Below are positions 51,629 through 61,530 of a stretch of DNA of 64,000 nt, piece after piece. Each line of letters begins with the position of its first letter. Within the stretch, counting starts at the first letter, position 1. The stretch is from Micromonospora inyonensis. GTDB lineage: Bacteria > Actinomycetota > Actinomycetes > Mycobacteriales > Micromonosporaceae. Both the position numbers and the translations under genes were made by a program. The stretch spans positions 434,001 through 498,000 of the forward strand of contig NZ_FMHU01000002.1 in assembly GCF_900091415.1 (NCBI RefSeq). Direction: 5' to 3'. Under the pieces are notes generated by a model. It ran no database searches, was not told the DNA's origin, and worked only from the letters and a program-made list of their open reading frames with translations.

Positions 51629-51667
51629 GAGGAAGCCCCCGGGAAGCTGGATCCCGGGGGCTTCCTC
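51629..51667. terminator. Strong hairpin between convergent map and glnA1
   Basis: Sixteen-base arms 51629-51644 (GAGGAAGCCCCCGGGA) and 51652-51667 are exact complements around a 7-base loop. It begins 10 bases after the glnA1 stop on the minus strand. There is no T tract on either side, as is usual for actinomycete terminators. Confidence 0.75.
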
Positions 51668-51676
51668 TACGAGCTT

Positions 51677-53101
51677 CTAGCAGTCGAAGTACATCGCGAA
51701 CTCGTGCGGGGTCGGGCGCAGGCGCACCGGGTCGACCTCGTTGGCCCGCTTCCAGTCCACCCAGGTGGAGATCAGGTCCGGGGTGAAGACGCCGCCGTCG
51801 AGCAGGTAGTCGTGGTCGGCCTCGAGCGCGTCGAGCACCTCGGGCAGTGAGCCCGGGACCTGCTTGACGTCGCCCCACTCCTCCGGCGGCAGGTCGTACA
51901 GGTCCTTGTCGATCGGCGCCGGCGGCTCGATCTTGCTCTTGATGCCGTCCAGGCCGGCCATCATCATCGCCGAGAAGGCGAGGTAGACGTTGGCCGACGG
52001 GTCCGGCACGCGGAACTCGACCCGCTTGGCCTTCGGGTTGCTGCCGGTGACCGGGATCCGGGTGCAGGCGGAGCGGTTGCGCTGCGAGTAGACCAGGTTG
52101 ACCGGCGCCTCGAAGCCCGGCACCAGCCGGCGGAACGAGTTGACCGTCGGGTTGGTGAAGGCCAGCAGCGACGGCGCGTGGTGCAGCAGGCCGCCGATGT
52201 ACCAGCGGGCGGTGTCCGACAGGCCGGCGTAGCCGGTCTCGTCGTGGAACAGCGGCTCGCCGTTGAGCCAGAGGCTCTGGTGGGTGTGCATGCCGGAGCC
52301 GTTGTCACCGAAGAGCGGCTTGGGCATGAAGGTGGCGGTCTTGCCGTTGGCCCAGACCTCGTTCTTCACGATGTACTTGAAGAGCTGGAGCTGGTCGGCG
52401 GCGTGCAGCAGGGTGGAGAACCGGTAGTTGATCTCGGACTGACCGGCGGTGCCCACCTCGTGGTGCGAGCGCTCCACGGCGAAACCGGCGTCGACCAGCC
52501 GGCGCACGATGCTGTCGCGCAGGTCGGCGTAGTGGTCGACCGGCGGCACCGGGAAGTAGCCACCCTTGTACGGGGTCTTGTATCCGCGGTTGCCACCGGC
52601 CTCCTCGCGGCCGCTGTTCCACGCGCCCTCGATCGAGTCAATGTAGTAGAACGACTGGTGCGCGGAGGTCTCGTGGCGGATCGAGTCGAAGATGTAGAAC
52701 TCCGCCTCGGCGCCGAAGTACGCGGTGTCGGCGATGCCGCTGGCCGCGAGGTACGCCTCGGCCTTCTTCGCCACGTTGCGCGGGTCCCGGGAGTACGCCT
52801 CACGGGTGAACGGGTCGTGGATGAAGAAGTTCAGCGCGATGGTCTTCTGCGCGCGGAAGGGATCGATGAAGGCGGTCGCGACGTCCGGGAGCAGGAGCAT
52901 GTCCGACTCGTGGATCGCCTGGAAGCCCCGGATCGACGACCCGTCGAAGGCGAGGCCCTCGGTGAAGAAGGCGTCGTCCACGGACTCGACCGGCAGGTTG
53001 AAGTGCTGCATCACGCCGGGCAGGTCACAGAACCGTACGTCGACGAACTTCACGTCCTCGTTCTTGAGGTATCGCAGGAGTTCCTCGGGATTGGCGAACA
53101 C
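51677..53101 (-). CDS. glnA1: Type I glutamine synthetase, main nitrogen-assimilation enzyme
   Basis: 474 residues from GTG 53101, set by AGGAGG directly upstream on the minus strand and by the family N terminus ([20 protein letters not shown]). It makes glutamine from glutamate, ammonia and ATP as a dodecamer. Blocks: [67 protein letters not shown], and [10 protein letters not shown]. The adenylylation site is [12 protein letters not shown], with Tyr about residue 402, the target of GlnE. A GlnR operator lies 58-95 bases upstream, so transcription responds to nitrogen limitation. Length and sequence match the GSI-beta group. Confidence 0.97.
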   Translation of the reverse strand: MFANPEELLRYLKNEDVKFVDVRFCDLPGVMQHFNLPVESVDDAFFTEGLAFDGSSIRGFQAIHESDMLLLPDVATAFIDPFRAQKTIALNFFIHDPFTREAYSRDPRNVAKKAEAYLAASGIADTAYFGAEAEFYIFDSIRHETSAHQSFYYIDSIEGAWNSGREEAGGNRGYKTPYKGGYFPVPPVDHYADLRDSIVRRLVDAGFAVERSHHEVGTAGQSEINYRFSTLLHAADQLQLFKYIVKNEVWANGKTATFMPKPLFGDNGSGMHTHQSLWLNGEPLFHDETGYAGLSDTARWYIGGLLHHAPSLLAFTNPTVNSFRRLVPGFEAPVNLVYSQRNRSACTRIPVTGSNPKAKRVEFRVPDPSANVYLAFSAMMMAGLDGIKSKIEPPAPIDKDLYDLPPEEWGDVKQVPGSLPEVLDALEADHDYLLDGGVFTPDLISTWVDWKRANEVDPVRLRPTPHEFAMYFDC

Positions 53102-53158
53102 ACGTCCTCCTGGCACGTCCACGGGTGGCTGGCTGCTTGGCGACGCTATGGCCGTGGG

Positions 53159-53196
53159 GTTGCTCGGCCATGTCCTTACTGTTTCTGCCGTGTTAA
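53159..53196 (-). promoter_or_regulatory. GlnR operator upstream of glnA1
   Basis: On the minus strand it reads TTAAC-N6-GAAAC-N6-GACAT-N6-GCAAC, with all three spacers exactly six bases. This fits the GlnR box (gTnAC-n6-GaAAC twice) known from Streptomyces and other actinomycetes, the first half-site being perfect. It lies 58-95 bases before the glnA1 start codon. The rest of the 304-base gap to the RDD gene has no other clear feature. Confidence 0.82.
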
Positions 53197-53405
53197 GACC
53201 CGCTCTGGCTGCTCTTTTGTGCCGGTGAAGGCGGTGGGGCGTCCGGTGGAGGCGGGTGGGGCGCGTCGTCGGGCCGTCCCCGGCCCCCGTTCGGACGATA
53301 CCCGCCCGGGCCGACCGGCACCGCCGATCGGCGCCCGGCCGGTCCCACCCGGGCCGGAACCCCGGCGACCCGGCGGGGTACGCGTCCCGACTAGCCTTGG
53401 CGGCT

Positions 53406-53807
53406 GTGAGCCTGCCCCATCGCCCGGTGCCGCCCGCCACCGACCCCGACTTCACCGCACCCAGCCTGGGCCGCCGCTTCGGCGCGCTGGTGGTCGACTG
53501 GGTTCTCTGCCTGCTGGTGTCGAACTTCTTCGCCGACCCGCTGACCGACGGGTGGGCGCCGGTGCTGGTGCTGGTCGTCGAGTACGGCTTCTTCCTCGGC
53601 CTCTTCGCCCGGACCCCGGGCATGTACGTCACCCGGATCCGCTGCCTCTCCTGGGCCGACGGGGGCCGGATCGGCGTCGGCCGCGCGCTGCTGCGCGGTG
53701 TGCTGCTCGCCCTGGTCGTCCCCGCCCTGGTGATGGACGAGCACCGGCGCGGCGTACACGACCGGTTGGCCGGCTCGGTGATCGTTCCGGCCCCGCGGTC
53801 GACCTAG
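53406..53807 (+). CDS. RDD family membrane protein
   Basis: 133 residues from GTG 53406; TAGCCT (53392-53397) ends 8 bases before it, so it is probably leaderless, and upstream codons in frame look noncoding. [20 protein letters not shown] carries the Arg-x-x-Asp hallmark, [19 protein letters not shown] the central motif, and [17 protein letters not shown] the C-terminal RDD/HDR signature. Two or three membrane helices. Function unclear (transport or envelope roles have been proposed). Same place as Rv2219A next to glnA1. Its stop overlaps the convergent gene's stop (CTAG). Confidence 0.87.
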   Translation: MSLPHRPVPPATDPDFTAPSLGRRFGALVVDWVLCLLVSNFFADPLTDGWAPVLVLVVEYGFFLGLFARTPGMYVTRIRCLSWADGGRIGVGRALLRGVLLALVVPALVMDEHRRGVHDRLAGSVIVPAPRST

Positions 53808-55396
53808 CCGAGCCGGACGGTGACCGTACCCACCCGGACCTGCGTCGCCCCGGCGGGCAGCAACGCCGCGTCCCGGCCGGCCTGTCGCCAGTCGCCGCGC
53901 CCGTCGGACCAGCTCAGCGCGGCGCCGGGCTGTGCGACCAGCCACCCCCGCCCGTCCGGGAGGCGGACGACCACCGGCAGGTAGGCCGCCGGATCCACCA
54001 CCGGGCCCACCACCGCCAGCGAAGCCTCGCCGGGTCGGTGCAGGCGGACCAGGGTACGCACCGGATCGCTGCCCATCCTCAGGTCGCCGGCGACGATCTC
54101 CTCACCGGACGGGGTCCGGCCCACCGCGATCCAGTCCATTCCCAGCCAGGGTGGGGCCTGCGGTTCGACGTCACCGACGGGCGTCTCCGCCAGCGCCCGG
54201 CGACCCTCGGTGACATCCGGCAGGTCGTCCGTCCTTCCGCTCCCTCCGAGCACCAGGTACGCCGGTCGGGCGGCCGGGTGGTCCGCGTCCGCCGGTCGGC
54301 GCCACCCCAGCCAGCCCCGCTCCGGTGCGGTGCCCGTCGGGTCGGTCAGGTTCCCGATGCCGAGGTACGCGCCGGCGCGCTGCCGGACCGCCACCGTCCA
54401 GCGGTCCCGTTGCGGCCCGATGGTGATCAGGGCGGCACCGTCGACGGGTGGCGGCACCGGTTGCCAGTCGTCGCGGGTCACCGCGTCGGCCGTGTACCGG
54501 CGGGCCACCGAGTACTCCACCTCGATTCCCACGTCGGGCACCACCAGCGTCGACCGTTCCGGCCCGGTCAGGAACGCCACACTCTGCCAGCCGGTACGGC
54601 CACCGGAACCGTAGACGTCGGCGCCCACCTTTTCCGGCCGGCCGTCCACGCCGGTGCCGACGAAGGTCACCAGCACCGCCCCGTCGCCCTCCACCAGCCG
54701 CATCCGCTGGGCGACCACCGCCGCCCGCCCGGACTGGGTCGTCCCGGCCCAGGTGACGTGTGCCGGACCGGCCGGCTCCCGGGCGTTCATCAGCCCGCGC
54801 AGCGGCGCGTCGTACCGGGTGCGTTCGTGTAGTTCGGTCACCGCACGCAGATAGTCGGCGTGGGTGGCGAGGTCACCCCGGGTGGGCCCCGCCAGCAGCC
54901 GCTCGCCGATGGTCGCCGCGAGCGTCGTCACCCTGGGCGGTCGGTTCGCGTGCCCGGCGGCGGAGAGGCCACCGGCCAGGAGTACGACCGCCAGGGCCCC
55001 GTCGAGATATCGCAACACCACCGCGGCACGTTGCCGGGGCGGCAGCGACCGCAGCGCGGTGAGCACGGCCTGCCGGACCGTGACCTCCTCGGCGTGGTCG
55101 CCGACGACCGGCCCCGCCACGTCCGCGAGGGCCGCCTCCCGGCGCCGGCCGCGCCACCGCCAGCGGTCGATGGCCCGGTTGACCAGGATCCGCCGGGCGT
55201 ACGCGTCCGGCGCCTGCCGGGCCCGCCGCCATCGGGCGTAGAGGCGCTCCAACACCTCCTGGAGCAGGTCCTCCGCGGCGTGCCGGTCGGTGGTCAGCAG
55301 GTACGCCGAGCGCAGCAGCGCGGGCGAGCGGGTACGGACGAACTCGTCGAACGAGTCCGTGTCAGCCGGGGTGACAGCGTCGAGGTCTTCCATCAC
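53804..55396 (-). CDS. ECF sigma-factor N-terminal region fused to membrane-anchored extracytoplasmic domain
   Basis: 530 residues from GTG 55396 or the adjacent ATG 55393. Residues 15-85 are sigma region 2 of the SigE/Streptomyces-type ECF group (FDEFVRTRSPALLRSAYLLT, AAEDLLQEVLERLYARW, AYARRILVNRAIDRWR). Region 4 begins (AVLTALRSLPPRQRAAVVLR, YLDG to residue 133) but its helix-turn-helix is missing: the frame passes straight into a membrane segment (ALAVVLLAGGLSAAGH) and a 370-residue Trp/Gly-rich domain. The usual arrangement is two genes, sigma factor then a membrane protein, so an in-frame deletion near 54998 seems to have fused them. The fused product probably cannot bind a -35 element. 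Alternatively the fusion is functional. Confidence 0.72.
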   Translation of the reverse strand: MMEDLDAVTPADTDSFDEFVRTRSPALLRSAYLLTTDRHAAEDLLQEVLERLYARWRRARQAPDAYARRILVNRAIDRWRWRGRRREAALADVAGPVVGDHAEEVTVRQAVLTALRSLPPRQRAAVVLRYLDGALAVVLLAGGLSAAGHANRPPRVTTLAATIGERLLAGPTRGDLATHADYLRAVTELHERTRYDAPLRGLMNAREPAGPAHVTWAGTTQSGRAAVVAQRMRLVEGDGAVLVTFVGTGVDGRPEKVGADVYGSGGRTGWQSVAFLTGPERSTLVVPDVGIEVEYSVARRYTADAVTRDDWQPVPPPVDGAALITIGPQRDRWTVAVRQRAGAYLGIGNLTDPTGTAPERGWLGWRRPADADHPAARPAYLVLGGSGRTDDLPDVTEGRRALAETPVGDVEPQAPPWLGMDWIAVGRTPSGEEIVAGDLRMGSDPVRTLVRLHRPGEASLAVVGPVVDPAAYLPVVVRLPDGRGWLVAQPGAALSWSDGRGDWRQAGRDAALLPAGATQVRVGTVTVRLG

Positions 55397-55472
55397 CGGT
55401 AACGACGACGGCGCCCCGCCGAGGGTTTACCTCGTGGCGGGGCGCCGTCGGTGGTTCGTGCCGGAAGCGTGC

Positions 55473-56162
55473 TCAGCGGCCGCGCATCTGGCGGAACTGG
55501 CCCTTGCTGGGCCGCATGTTCTTGGGGATGGCGCCCTTCGGCAACTGCGGCCGGGCGGTGAGCGCCTTGAGCCGCTTGTCCAGGGCGTTGACGTCCTTGC
55601 CGCTGAGGTTGCGGGGTAGCCGCATCAGCGTCATGCGCAGCTTGCGGATCGGCAGTTCGCCCTCGTCGTTGCCGATCATGTAGTCGTACAGCGGAGCGCT
55701 GCCGATCACCTTGGACAGGCGTCGCTTCTCCTGGCCGAGCAGGCCGCGCACCCGCTGCGGGTGGCCCTCGGCGAGGAGGATCACCCCGGGGCGGCCGATG
55801 ACCAGGTGCACCATGTCCATCTGCGTGGTGGAGCTGACCGCCGGGGTGACCCGCCAGTCACCGCGCATGTTCTCCATGATCGAGGCCGCCGCGCCGGGCT
55901 GCCCCTCGGCGGCGTTCATCATCGCCCGGTTGGACCGCAGGTTGAGCACGACCAGCACGGCGAGCAGGGTGAACAGGATCCCCAGCGGCAGCCAGAGCCA
56001 GCCCCAGTTCAGCACCGCGACCACGGTCAGCGCGAGCGGGATCAGCACCGCGCCGGCGACCAGTGGGGCGAACCAGCGGTCCTGCTTGGCGGTGAAACTG
56101 AACACCATCCCGATCTGCTTCAGCCGCTGGCCGAACGAGACCTTCTCCTGGGGCTTTGCCAT
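55473..56162 (-). CDS. DUF4191 membrane protein
   Basis: 229 residues from ATG 56162. A basic N terminus (FGQRLKQIGMVFSFTAKQD), two membrane helices (LVAGAVLIPLALTVVAVLNW and LPLGILFTLLAVLVVLNLR), and a soluble part with VIGRPGVILLAEGHPQRVRG, LYDYMIGNDEGELPIRKLRM and LPKGAIPKNMRPSKGQFRQM, matching DUF4191, the actinobacterial family of Rv2219. It always lies near lipA and glnA1. Function unknown. Confidence 0.92.
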   Translation of the reverse strand: MAKPQEKVSFGQRLKQIGMVFSFTAKQDRWFAPLVAGAVLIPLALTVVAVLNWGWLWLPLGILFTLLAVLVVLNLRSNRAMMNAAEGQPGAAASIMENMRGDWRVTPAVSSTTQMDMVHLVIGRPGVILLAEGHPQRVRGLLGQEKRRLSKVIGSAPLYDYMIGNDEGELPIRKLRMTLMRLPRNLSGKDVNALDKRLKALTARPQLPKGAIPKNMRPSKGQFRQMRGR

Positions 56163-56219
56163 GGCGCAAAGTGTAGTGGTCGCCGTACGGACCGATCACC
56201 ACGGCCGGCAGCCCGCCGG

Positions 56220-57695
56220 TCAGCCGGCGGCGGGGCGGGGGAACACCGGCGCCGCCCGGCCGGTGCCGTGCCGGCCGGTGGCCTTCTCCTCGTGGTATTC
56301 CTCCTCGACGTTGACCGCCCAGATGTCGTGGCCGGCGTCGTCGAGGATGTTCTCCGCGGTGAGCATCGCGGTGAGCATCGAGTGGTCCTGGTTGTTGTAG
56401 CGGTGCATGCCGTTGCGTCCGACCGGGTGCACGTTCGGCACCGCCTCGGCCAGCCACCGGCGGATCGTGTCGACGGCCTGCTCGTACCCCTCGTCGTAGA
56501 CCGGGTACGCCTTCGGCATCCGGACCACGTACCCGGTGCGGACCGCGCCCGGCCGGACCAGGCCGAGCCGCTCCAGCTCGGCGGTGCCGAGCGCGACGAG
56601 ATCCTCGTCGGTCGACGTCCACAGGTCGTCCCCGGCGTTGACGAAGTACTCCAGGCCCAGGCAGGTCGTCCCGTCCTGCACCAGGTACGGCGACCAGGAG
56701 CCGAAGTTCTGGATCCGGCCGACCTGCACCCCGGGGGTGTGCACGTAGATCCAGTTGTCCGGGAAGCCGGCCTCAGCCGGTACCACCAGGGCCACGGTGA
56801 GGAAGTCCCGGTGGCGCAGCGCGTCGGCGGCGGCCCGCACCGGCTCCGGGGCGGGCGGGTCCATCGCCCGGACCAGGTCCGAGATCGGCATGCTGGAGAC
56901 GACGTGGTCGACCTCGATCCGGCGGTGACCGTCCGGATCGGCGACGGTCACCGCCACCGCGCGTCCGTCGGCCCGGTGCACGGTACGCGCCCAGGTGTTC
57001 AGGGTGACCGTGCCGCCGGCCTTGGCGACCAGTTCGGCGCAGCGCTCCCACATCATCCCCGGCCCGTACTTCGGGTACTGGAACTCCTCGATCAGGCTGG
57101 TGATGTCCGTCTGGTTGCGCTTGGGCAGCAGCGCGTTGCGCACCGCCCCGGCCAGCGAGAGGTTCCTGATCCGCTGGGCCGCCCAGTCGGCCTGCAACTC
57201 GGTCGCCGGTATCCCCCAGACCTTCTCGGTGTAGGTCTTGAAGAACATCCGGTACAGCCGGGTGCCGAAGCGGGCGGAGACCCACCCCTCGAAGTGGCTC
57301 TGGTCCTTCGGCGGCCGGATCCGGGTCCAGACGTACGACCCGACGCAGCGCACCGCCTCGACGACCCCCAGGTTGCCGAGCGCGTTGCCGGCGCGCAGCG
57401 GGTAGTCGAAGAGCCGGCCCCGGTAGTGGATCCGGCTCATCCGGGGCCGCAGCAGGAAGTCGCTGTCCGGCAGGACCTCGTGCCAGAACTCCTCGACCCG
57501 CGGGACCTTGGTGAAGAACCGGTGCCCGCCGATGTCGAACCGCCAGCCGTCGCGCTCCACGGTCCGACTGATGCCGCCCACCACGTCGTCGGCCTCGAAG
57601 ACCTCGACCGGCGCGTTGCGTCGGCTCAGCTCGTAGGCGGCGGTGAGGCCGGCGGGGCCGGCTCCGATGACGACGGTGTGCGGCGGAGTGGCCAT
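56220..57695 (-). CDS. FAD-dependent oxidoreductase (UDP-galactopyranose mutase/amine-oxidase-like)
   Basis: 491 residues from ATG 57695. The FAD dinucleotide motif is [20 protein letters not shown] with [11 protein letters not shown], then [14 protein letters not shown] (the GG doublet), a middle part with [19 protein letters not shown], and a late FAD contact [25 protein letters not shown] and [10 protein letters not shown] are typical of the protoporphyrinogen-oxidase-like/UGM-like group, often annotated as UDP-galactopyranose mutase relatives in glycan clusters. True mutase activity is uncertain. It lies downstream of lipA on the same strand with a hairpin between them. Confidence 0.82.
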   Translation of the reverse strand: MATPPHTVVIGAGPAGLTAAYELSRRNAPVEVFEADDVVGGISRTVERDGWRFDIGGHRFFTKVPRVEEFWHEVLPDSDFLLRPRMSRIHYRGRLFDYPLRAGNALGNLGVVEAVRCVGSYVWTRIRPPKDQSHFEGWVSARFGTRLYRMFFKTYTEKVWGIPATELQADWAAQRIRNLSLAGAVRNALLPKRNQTDITSLIEEFQYPKYGPGMMWERCAELVAKAGGTVTLNTWARTVHRADGRAVAVTVADPDGHRRIEVDHVVSSMPISDLVRAMDPPAPEPVRAAADALRHRDFLTVALVVPAEAGFPDNWIYVHTPGVQVGRIQNFGSWSPYLVQDGTTCLGLEYFVNAGDDLWTSTDEDLVALGTAELERLGLVRPGAVRTGYVVRMPKAYPVYDEGYEQAVDTIRRWLAEAVPNVHPVGRNGMHRYNNQDHSMLTAMLTAENILDDAGHDIWAVNVEEEYHEEKATGRHGTGRAAPVFPRPAAG

Positions 57696-57805
57696 GAGAT
57701 AAATTCATCACCTTCGACGTGTGTGGGCAACCGTCAAATCGAAGGGTGGGACGGCGCGGCCGCGGGTGGGACGCGCGGAATCTAACACGCCGTAGCGGAG
57801 AGTGT

Positions 57806-57835
57806 CCGGCCCGACACGTCGACGTGTCGGGCCGG
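57806..57835 (-). terminator. Terminator-like hairpin after lipA
   Basis: A perfect 30-base palindrome (arms CCGGCCCGACACGTC and its complement) starts 7 bases after the lipA stop on the minus strand. No T tract follows. It should end or pause lipA transcription before the FAD oxidoreductase gene. Confidence 0.7.
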
Positions 57836-57842
57836 GCGGCGA

Positions 57843-58829
57843 TCAGCCGACCGGACTGGCCGCGCGCGCGTCGAGGGCCTGCCGGTAGAGACGGCCGGCC
57901 CGGTACGACGAGCGCACCAGCGGCCCGCTCATCACCCCGGCGAACCCGATCTCCTCGGCCTCGGAGCGCAGCTCGACGAACTCCTCCGGCTTGACCCAGC
58001 GCTCGACCGGGTGGTGGCGCGGGGTGGGGCGCAGGTACTGCGTGATGGTGATCAGCTCGCAGCCCGCCTCGTGCAGGTCGCGCAGCGCCTGGGAGACCTC
58101 GGCGCGCTCCTCGCCCATGCCGAGGATCAGGTTGCTCTTGGTGACCAGACCGGCGGCGCGCGCCTGCCGGATCACGTCCAGGGAACGGTCGTAGCGGAAC
58201 GCCGGCCGGATCCGCTTGAAGATCCGGGATACCGTCTCGACGTTGTGCGCGAGCACCTCCGGCCCGGACCCGAAGACCTCGGCGAGCTGGTCGGGCACCG
58301 CGTTGAAGTCCGGGATCAGCAGCTCGACGCCGCAGCCGGCCTGGAGGGCGTGGATCTGCCGGACCGTCTCGGCGTAGAGCCACGCGCCGCCGTCGGGCAG
58401 GTCGTCCCGGGCGACGCCGGTGATGGTCGCGTAGCGCAGCCCCATCGTGGCCACCGACTCGGCGACCCGGCGCGGTTCGTCGGCGTCGAAGTCGGCCGGC
58501 TTGCCGGTGTCGATCTGGCAGAAGTCGCAGCGCCGGGTGCACTGGTCACCGCCGATGAGGAAGGTGGCCTCCCGGTCCTCCCAGCACTCGTAGATGTTGG
58601 GGCACCCGGCCTCCTGGCAGACGGTGTGCAGCCCCTCCCGGGAGACCAGCCCCCGCAGGGACGTGTACTCCGGCCCCATCTTGGCCTTGACCTTGATCCA
58701 CGGTGGCTTGCGTTCGATCGGCGTCTCCGCGTTGCGTGCCTCGATCCGCAGCAGGCGCCGCCCCTCCGGAGCGGCGGTCGCGGAGCGCGGAGCCTGGGTG
58801 GTGGTCGGCGCGGACTGCTCGATGGTCAC
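57843..58829 (-). CDS. lipA: Lipoyl synthase
   Basis: 328 residues from GTG 58829; TAGGCT on the complement (58837-58842) ends 7 bases before it, so probably leaderless. Radical-SAM enzyme that inserts two sulfurs into octanoyl groups on E2 and H proteins. Both clusters are visible: auxiliary cysteines 71, 76 and 82 ([12 protein letters not shown]) and the SAM cluster CTRRCDFC at 97-104. [37 protein letters not shown], and the C-terminal serine ligand segment [12 protein letters not shown] complete the family. Works with LipB, encoded at 60798. Confidence 0.97.
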   Translation of the reverse strand: MTIEQSAPTTTQAPRSATAAPEGRRLLRIEARNAETPIERKPPWIKVKAKMGPEYTSLRGLVSREGLHTVCQEAGCPNIYECWEDREATFLIGGDQCTRRCDFCQIDTGKPADFDADEPRRVAESVATMGLRYATITGVARDDLPDGGAWLYAETVRQIHALQAGCGVELLIPDFNAVPDQLAEVFGSGPEVLAHNVETVSRIFKRIRPAFRYDRSLDVIRQARAAGLVTKSNLILGMGEERAEVSQALRDLHEAGCELITITQYLRPTPRHHPVERWVKPEEFVELRSEAEEIGFAGVMSGPLVRSSYRAGRLYRQALDARAASPVG

Positions 58830-58969
58830 GCGATCGAGCCTACGCCCGCTGGCGCCTGTCGATGCACATCGGGCGACCGGCGTCACGCCCCCGGCCACGT
58901 GAGGCCACTCACCCGGCCACCGCCGGGAAAACGCTGTCGGTGTCGACGGTGTGGCGGTAGCGTGCCCCA

Positions 58970-59250
58970 CGAGTGACGACGGAGCCGAGTAGCGCGCCGA
59001 CGACGTCAGTGCAGAGAGCCGCCGAAGTGCTGCGAGGCGGTCTGGCGGCGGTGCGTGAAGACCCTCCCGAGCTGCGGGAAGAACGGCGGCGGGACGCCCC
59101 GCGCCCAGTAGACCCCGCCCGGCTGGCCTCGGTGAAAAGGCGACGAACGAGGCTCCCGCCCACAGCGGGGGCGAAGGTGTGGTGGCACCGCGAGGTTCCC
59201 GCTCGCCCGCACCTCCCTGGGGATCGCGTTGCGATTGATCGAGGAGGTAA
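58970..59250 (+). promoter_or_regulatory. T-box riboswitch leader of aspS (specifier GAC, Asp)
   Basis: The untranslated leader of aspS carries T-box landmarks. A likely -10 box TAGCGT is at 58958-58963. Stem I has the AG-bulge/apical part AGAGAGCCGCCG...GTGCTGCGAG...GGCGG (about 59011-59041) and then GAA-GAC-C, with GAC (Asp) at 59060-59062 as candidate specifier. The T-box core GGTGGCACCGCG lies at 59181-59192. Downstream, ACCTCC (59211-59216) can pair with the aspS ribosome site GGAGGT (59243-59248), so control is probably translational, as in other actinobacterial T-boxes. Uncharged tRNA-Asp would free the site. Confidence 0.85.
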
Positions 59251-59255
59251 CCAGC

Positions 59256-60542
59256 GTGCAACGCATCCTTTCCGCCCAACTTCCCACCCACGTCGGCGCG
59301 ACCGTCCGGATCGCCGGCTGGACCCACCGTCGCCGGCTGCTCAAGTCGGTGGCCTTCCTGATCGTCCGGGACGCCGCCGGGACGGCCCAGGTGGTGGTCA
59401 CCGACCCGGCCGTGCGCGCGGCCGTCGAGGCGTTGACCGAGGAGACCGTCGTCGAGGTGGTCGGCACGGTCACCGCCAACCCGACGGCCCCCGCCGGGGT
59501 CGAGCTGACCGACCCGGCGGTACGACCACTCGGCCCACCGGCCGTACCGCCGCCGTTCGACCTGTTCCGGCCGACCCTGGGCGCGACCCTGCCGACGCAG
59601 CTCGACCACGCCCCGGTGGCCCTGCGCCACCCGCGTCGGTCGGCGGCGCTGCGCGTCGCGGCGGCGGCGGTCGCCGGCTTCCGGGCCACCCTGGACGCCC
59701 GGGGCTTCGTGGAGGTCCACACCCCGAAGATCGTCGGCTCGTCCACCGAGAGCGGGGCGAACGTCTTCGCCCTGGACTACTTCGGGCGGCCAGCCTACCT
59801 GGCCCAGTCGCCGCAGTTCTACAAGCAGCTCATGGTCGGCGTCCTCGAACGCGTCTACGAGGTCGGGCCGGTGTTCCGCGCCGAGCCGCACGACACCGCC
59901 CGGCACCTGGCCCAGTACACCTCGCTCGACGCCGAGCTGGGCTTCGTCACCGACCACCGGGACGTCATGACCGTGCTCCGGGACACCCTCGCCGGGCTCC
60001 TCGACACCGTCGCCGACCGGGCCGGGCCGGCGTTGACGCTGCTCGACGCGGCCGTCCCGCCGGTGCCGGCGGAGATCCCCGCCGTGCACTTCACCGAGGC
60101 GCTGGCCATCGCGGACGCCCCGGCCGACGAGCCCGACCTCGCCCCGGCGCACGAACGGGCACTGGGCGAGTGGGCCCGGCGTGAACACGGCTCCGACTTC
60201 CTCTTCGTCACCGGGTACCCGATGGCGAAACGCCCCTTCTACACCCACCCCGACCCGGCCCGCCCGGCCCACTCGAACGGGTTCGACCTGCTGTTCCGGG
60301 GCGTCGAGCTGGTTACCGGCGGGCAGCGGCTGCACCGGCACGCGGACTACCTGGCGGCGTTGGCCGAACGGGGCGAGCCGGTCGAGCCGTACGCGGACTA
60401 CGTCGACGCGTTCCGGCACGGCATGCCGCCGCACGGCGGCTTCGCCATCGGCCTGGAACGCCTGGTCGCCCGCCTCGTCGGAGCGGCCAATGTCCGCGAG
60501 GTGACCGCCTTCCCCCGCGACCTGCACCGGCTGACGCCGTAG
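59256..60542 (+). CDS. aspS: Aspartate--tRNA(Asp/Asn) ligase, archaeal-type
   Basis: 428 residues from GTG 59256, set by GAGGAGGT just upstream. An N-terminal OB fold ([20 protein letters not shown]) is followed by a class II catalytic domain: [20 protein letters not shown] (motif 1 region), [34 protein letters not shown] (motif 2) and [18 protein letters not shown] (motif 3). The short length without the GAD insertion marks the archaeal/non-discriminating type, which may charge both Asp and Asn tRNAs. Many actinomycetes also have a bacterial-type AspRS, so this may be a second, T-box-regulated copy. Confidence 0.92.
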   Translation: MQRILSAQLPTHVGATVRIAGWTHRRRLLKSVAFLIVRDAAGTAQVVVTDPAVRAAVEALTEETVVEVVGTVTANPTAPAGVELTDPAVRPLGPPAVPPPFDLFRPTLGATLPTQLDHAPVALRHPRRSAALRVAAAAVAGFRATLDARGFVEVHTPKIVGSSTESGANVFALDYFGRPAYLAQSPQFYKQLMVGVLERVYEVGPVFRAEPHDTARHLAQYTSLDAELGFVTDHRDVMTVLRDTLAGLLDTVADRAGPALTLLDAAVPPVPAEIPAVHFTEALAIADAPADEPDLAPAHERALGEWARREHGSDFLFVTGYPMAKRPFYTHPDPARPAHSNGFDLLFRGVELVTGGQRLHRHADYLAALAERGEPVEPYADYVDAFRHGMPPHGGFAIGLERLVARLVGAANVREVTAFPRDLHRLTP

Positions 60543-60602
60543 CCCTCGTGTACCGCACCGCCCCGGCCGCCCGCCACCGGTCCGGCGTGGTGTGCGGCGG
60601 GG

Positions 60603-60664
60603 TGGGGTGGAAGCAGGGGACCCCTGTTACCGGATTTTGGTGAGGAGGGGTCCCCTGCAACCAC
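60603..60664 (+). repeat. Dispersed palindromic repeat, copy E
   Basis: Arms 60613-60626 (GCAGGGGACCCCTG) and about 60645-60658 match with one mismatch, the loop starts TTACCGGATTTTGG, and outer bases GGTGG and CCACC extend the stem. It lies 60 bases after the aspS stop. The rest of the gap to lipB holds a low-complexity AGCGG/AGCGGCA run at about 60705-60770. Confidence 0.9.
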
Positions 60665-60797
60665 CCCGGGCGCACCGACGCGGCCCTGCGGCGGCCACGC
60701 GACGCAGCGCGGCAGCGGCAGCGGCGGTGGCAGCGGGAGTGGTAGCGGAAGCGGCACCGGCCGTGATGGCCGTGGTGGAGCGGGAGGAAGGGTGGGC

Positions 60798-61436
60798 TCA
60801 GCCGAGCAGGGTGGGCAGGTGCCGCTCGACCACCGGAAGCGCGTCGGCCACGGTGACCGGGCGGCCCAGCTCGGCGCTGAGCGAGGTGACCCCCGCGTCC
60901 CGGATACCGCACGGCACGATCCGGTCGAAGTACGTCAGGTCGCAGTCGCAGTTGAGCGAGAAGCCGTGCTGGGTGACGCCCCGGGAGACCCGGATGCCGA
61001 TGGCCGCGACCTTGCGGGCCGGACCCCTGTCGTCGGCCGGCACCCAGACCCCGCTGCGTCCCTCCACCCGGTCGGCGGCCAGCCCGAGTTCGGCGCAGAC
61101 GTCGATCAGCAGCTGCTCGGTCCGGCGTACGTAGGCGACCACGTCCACCGGGTCGGGCAGCCGCACGATCGGGTAGCCGACGAGCTGACCCGGCCCGTGC
61201 CAGGTGATCTTGCCGCCGCGGTCCACGTCGATCACCGGGGTGCCGTCCATCGGACGGTCCCAGGGCTCGGTGCGCTTGCCGGCGGTGTAGACGCTCGGGT
61301 GCTCCAGCAGCAGCACGGTGTCGGGGCTCGCCCCGGCCACCACCGCCTCGTGCAGCCGACGCTGCTCGTCCCAGGCAGCCTGGTAGTCGAGGGAACCCGC
61401 ACGGACAGCGGTCAGGCCGGACGTCGTCGTGGTCAC
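60798..61436 (-). CDS. lipB: Octanoyl-[acyl-carrier-protein]:protein N-octanoyltransferase
   Basis: 212 residues from GTG 61436; TACGCT on the complement (61444-61449) ends 7 bases before it, probably leaderless. It moves octanoate from ACP to lipoyl domains for LipA. Signatures: [57 protein letters not shown] with the catalytic Lys, and [17 protein letters not shown] with the catalytic Cys. Length is normal. In mycobacteria lipB directly precedes lipA; here aspS with its T-box and a repeat lie between them. Confidence 0.97.
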   Translation of the reverse strand: MTTTTSGLTAVRAGSLDYQAAWDEQRRLHEAVVAGASPDTVLLLEHPSVYTAGKRTEPWDRPMDGTPVIDVDRGGKITWHGPGQLVGYPIVRLPDPVDVVAYVRRTEQLLIDVCAELGLAADRVEGRSGVWVPADDRGPARKVAAIGIRVSRGVTQHGFSLNCDCDLTYFDRIVPCGIRDAGVTSLSAELGRPVTVADALPVVERHLPTLLG

Positions 61437-61530
61437 GTCGTCCAGCGTAGTACCGGCCGGACCCGCCGCCCCCGGTGAGCCGGCTCACCCGGCCCGCCGC
61501 GGTCGGGCCGGCGGGGCGTCCGGCTCGGGC

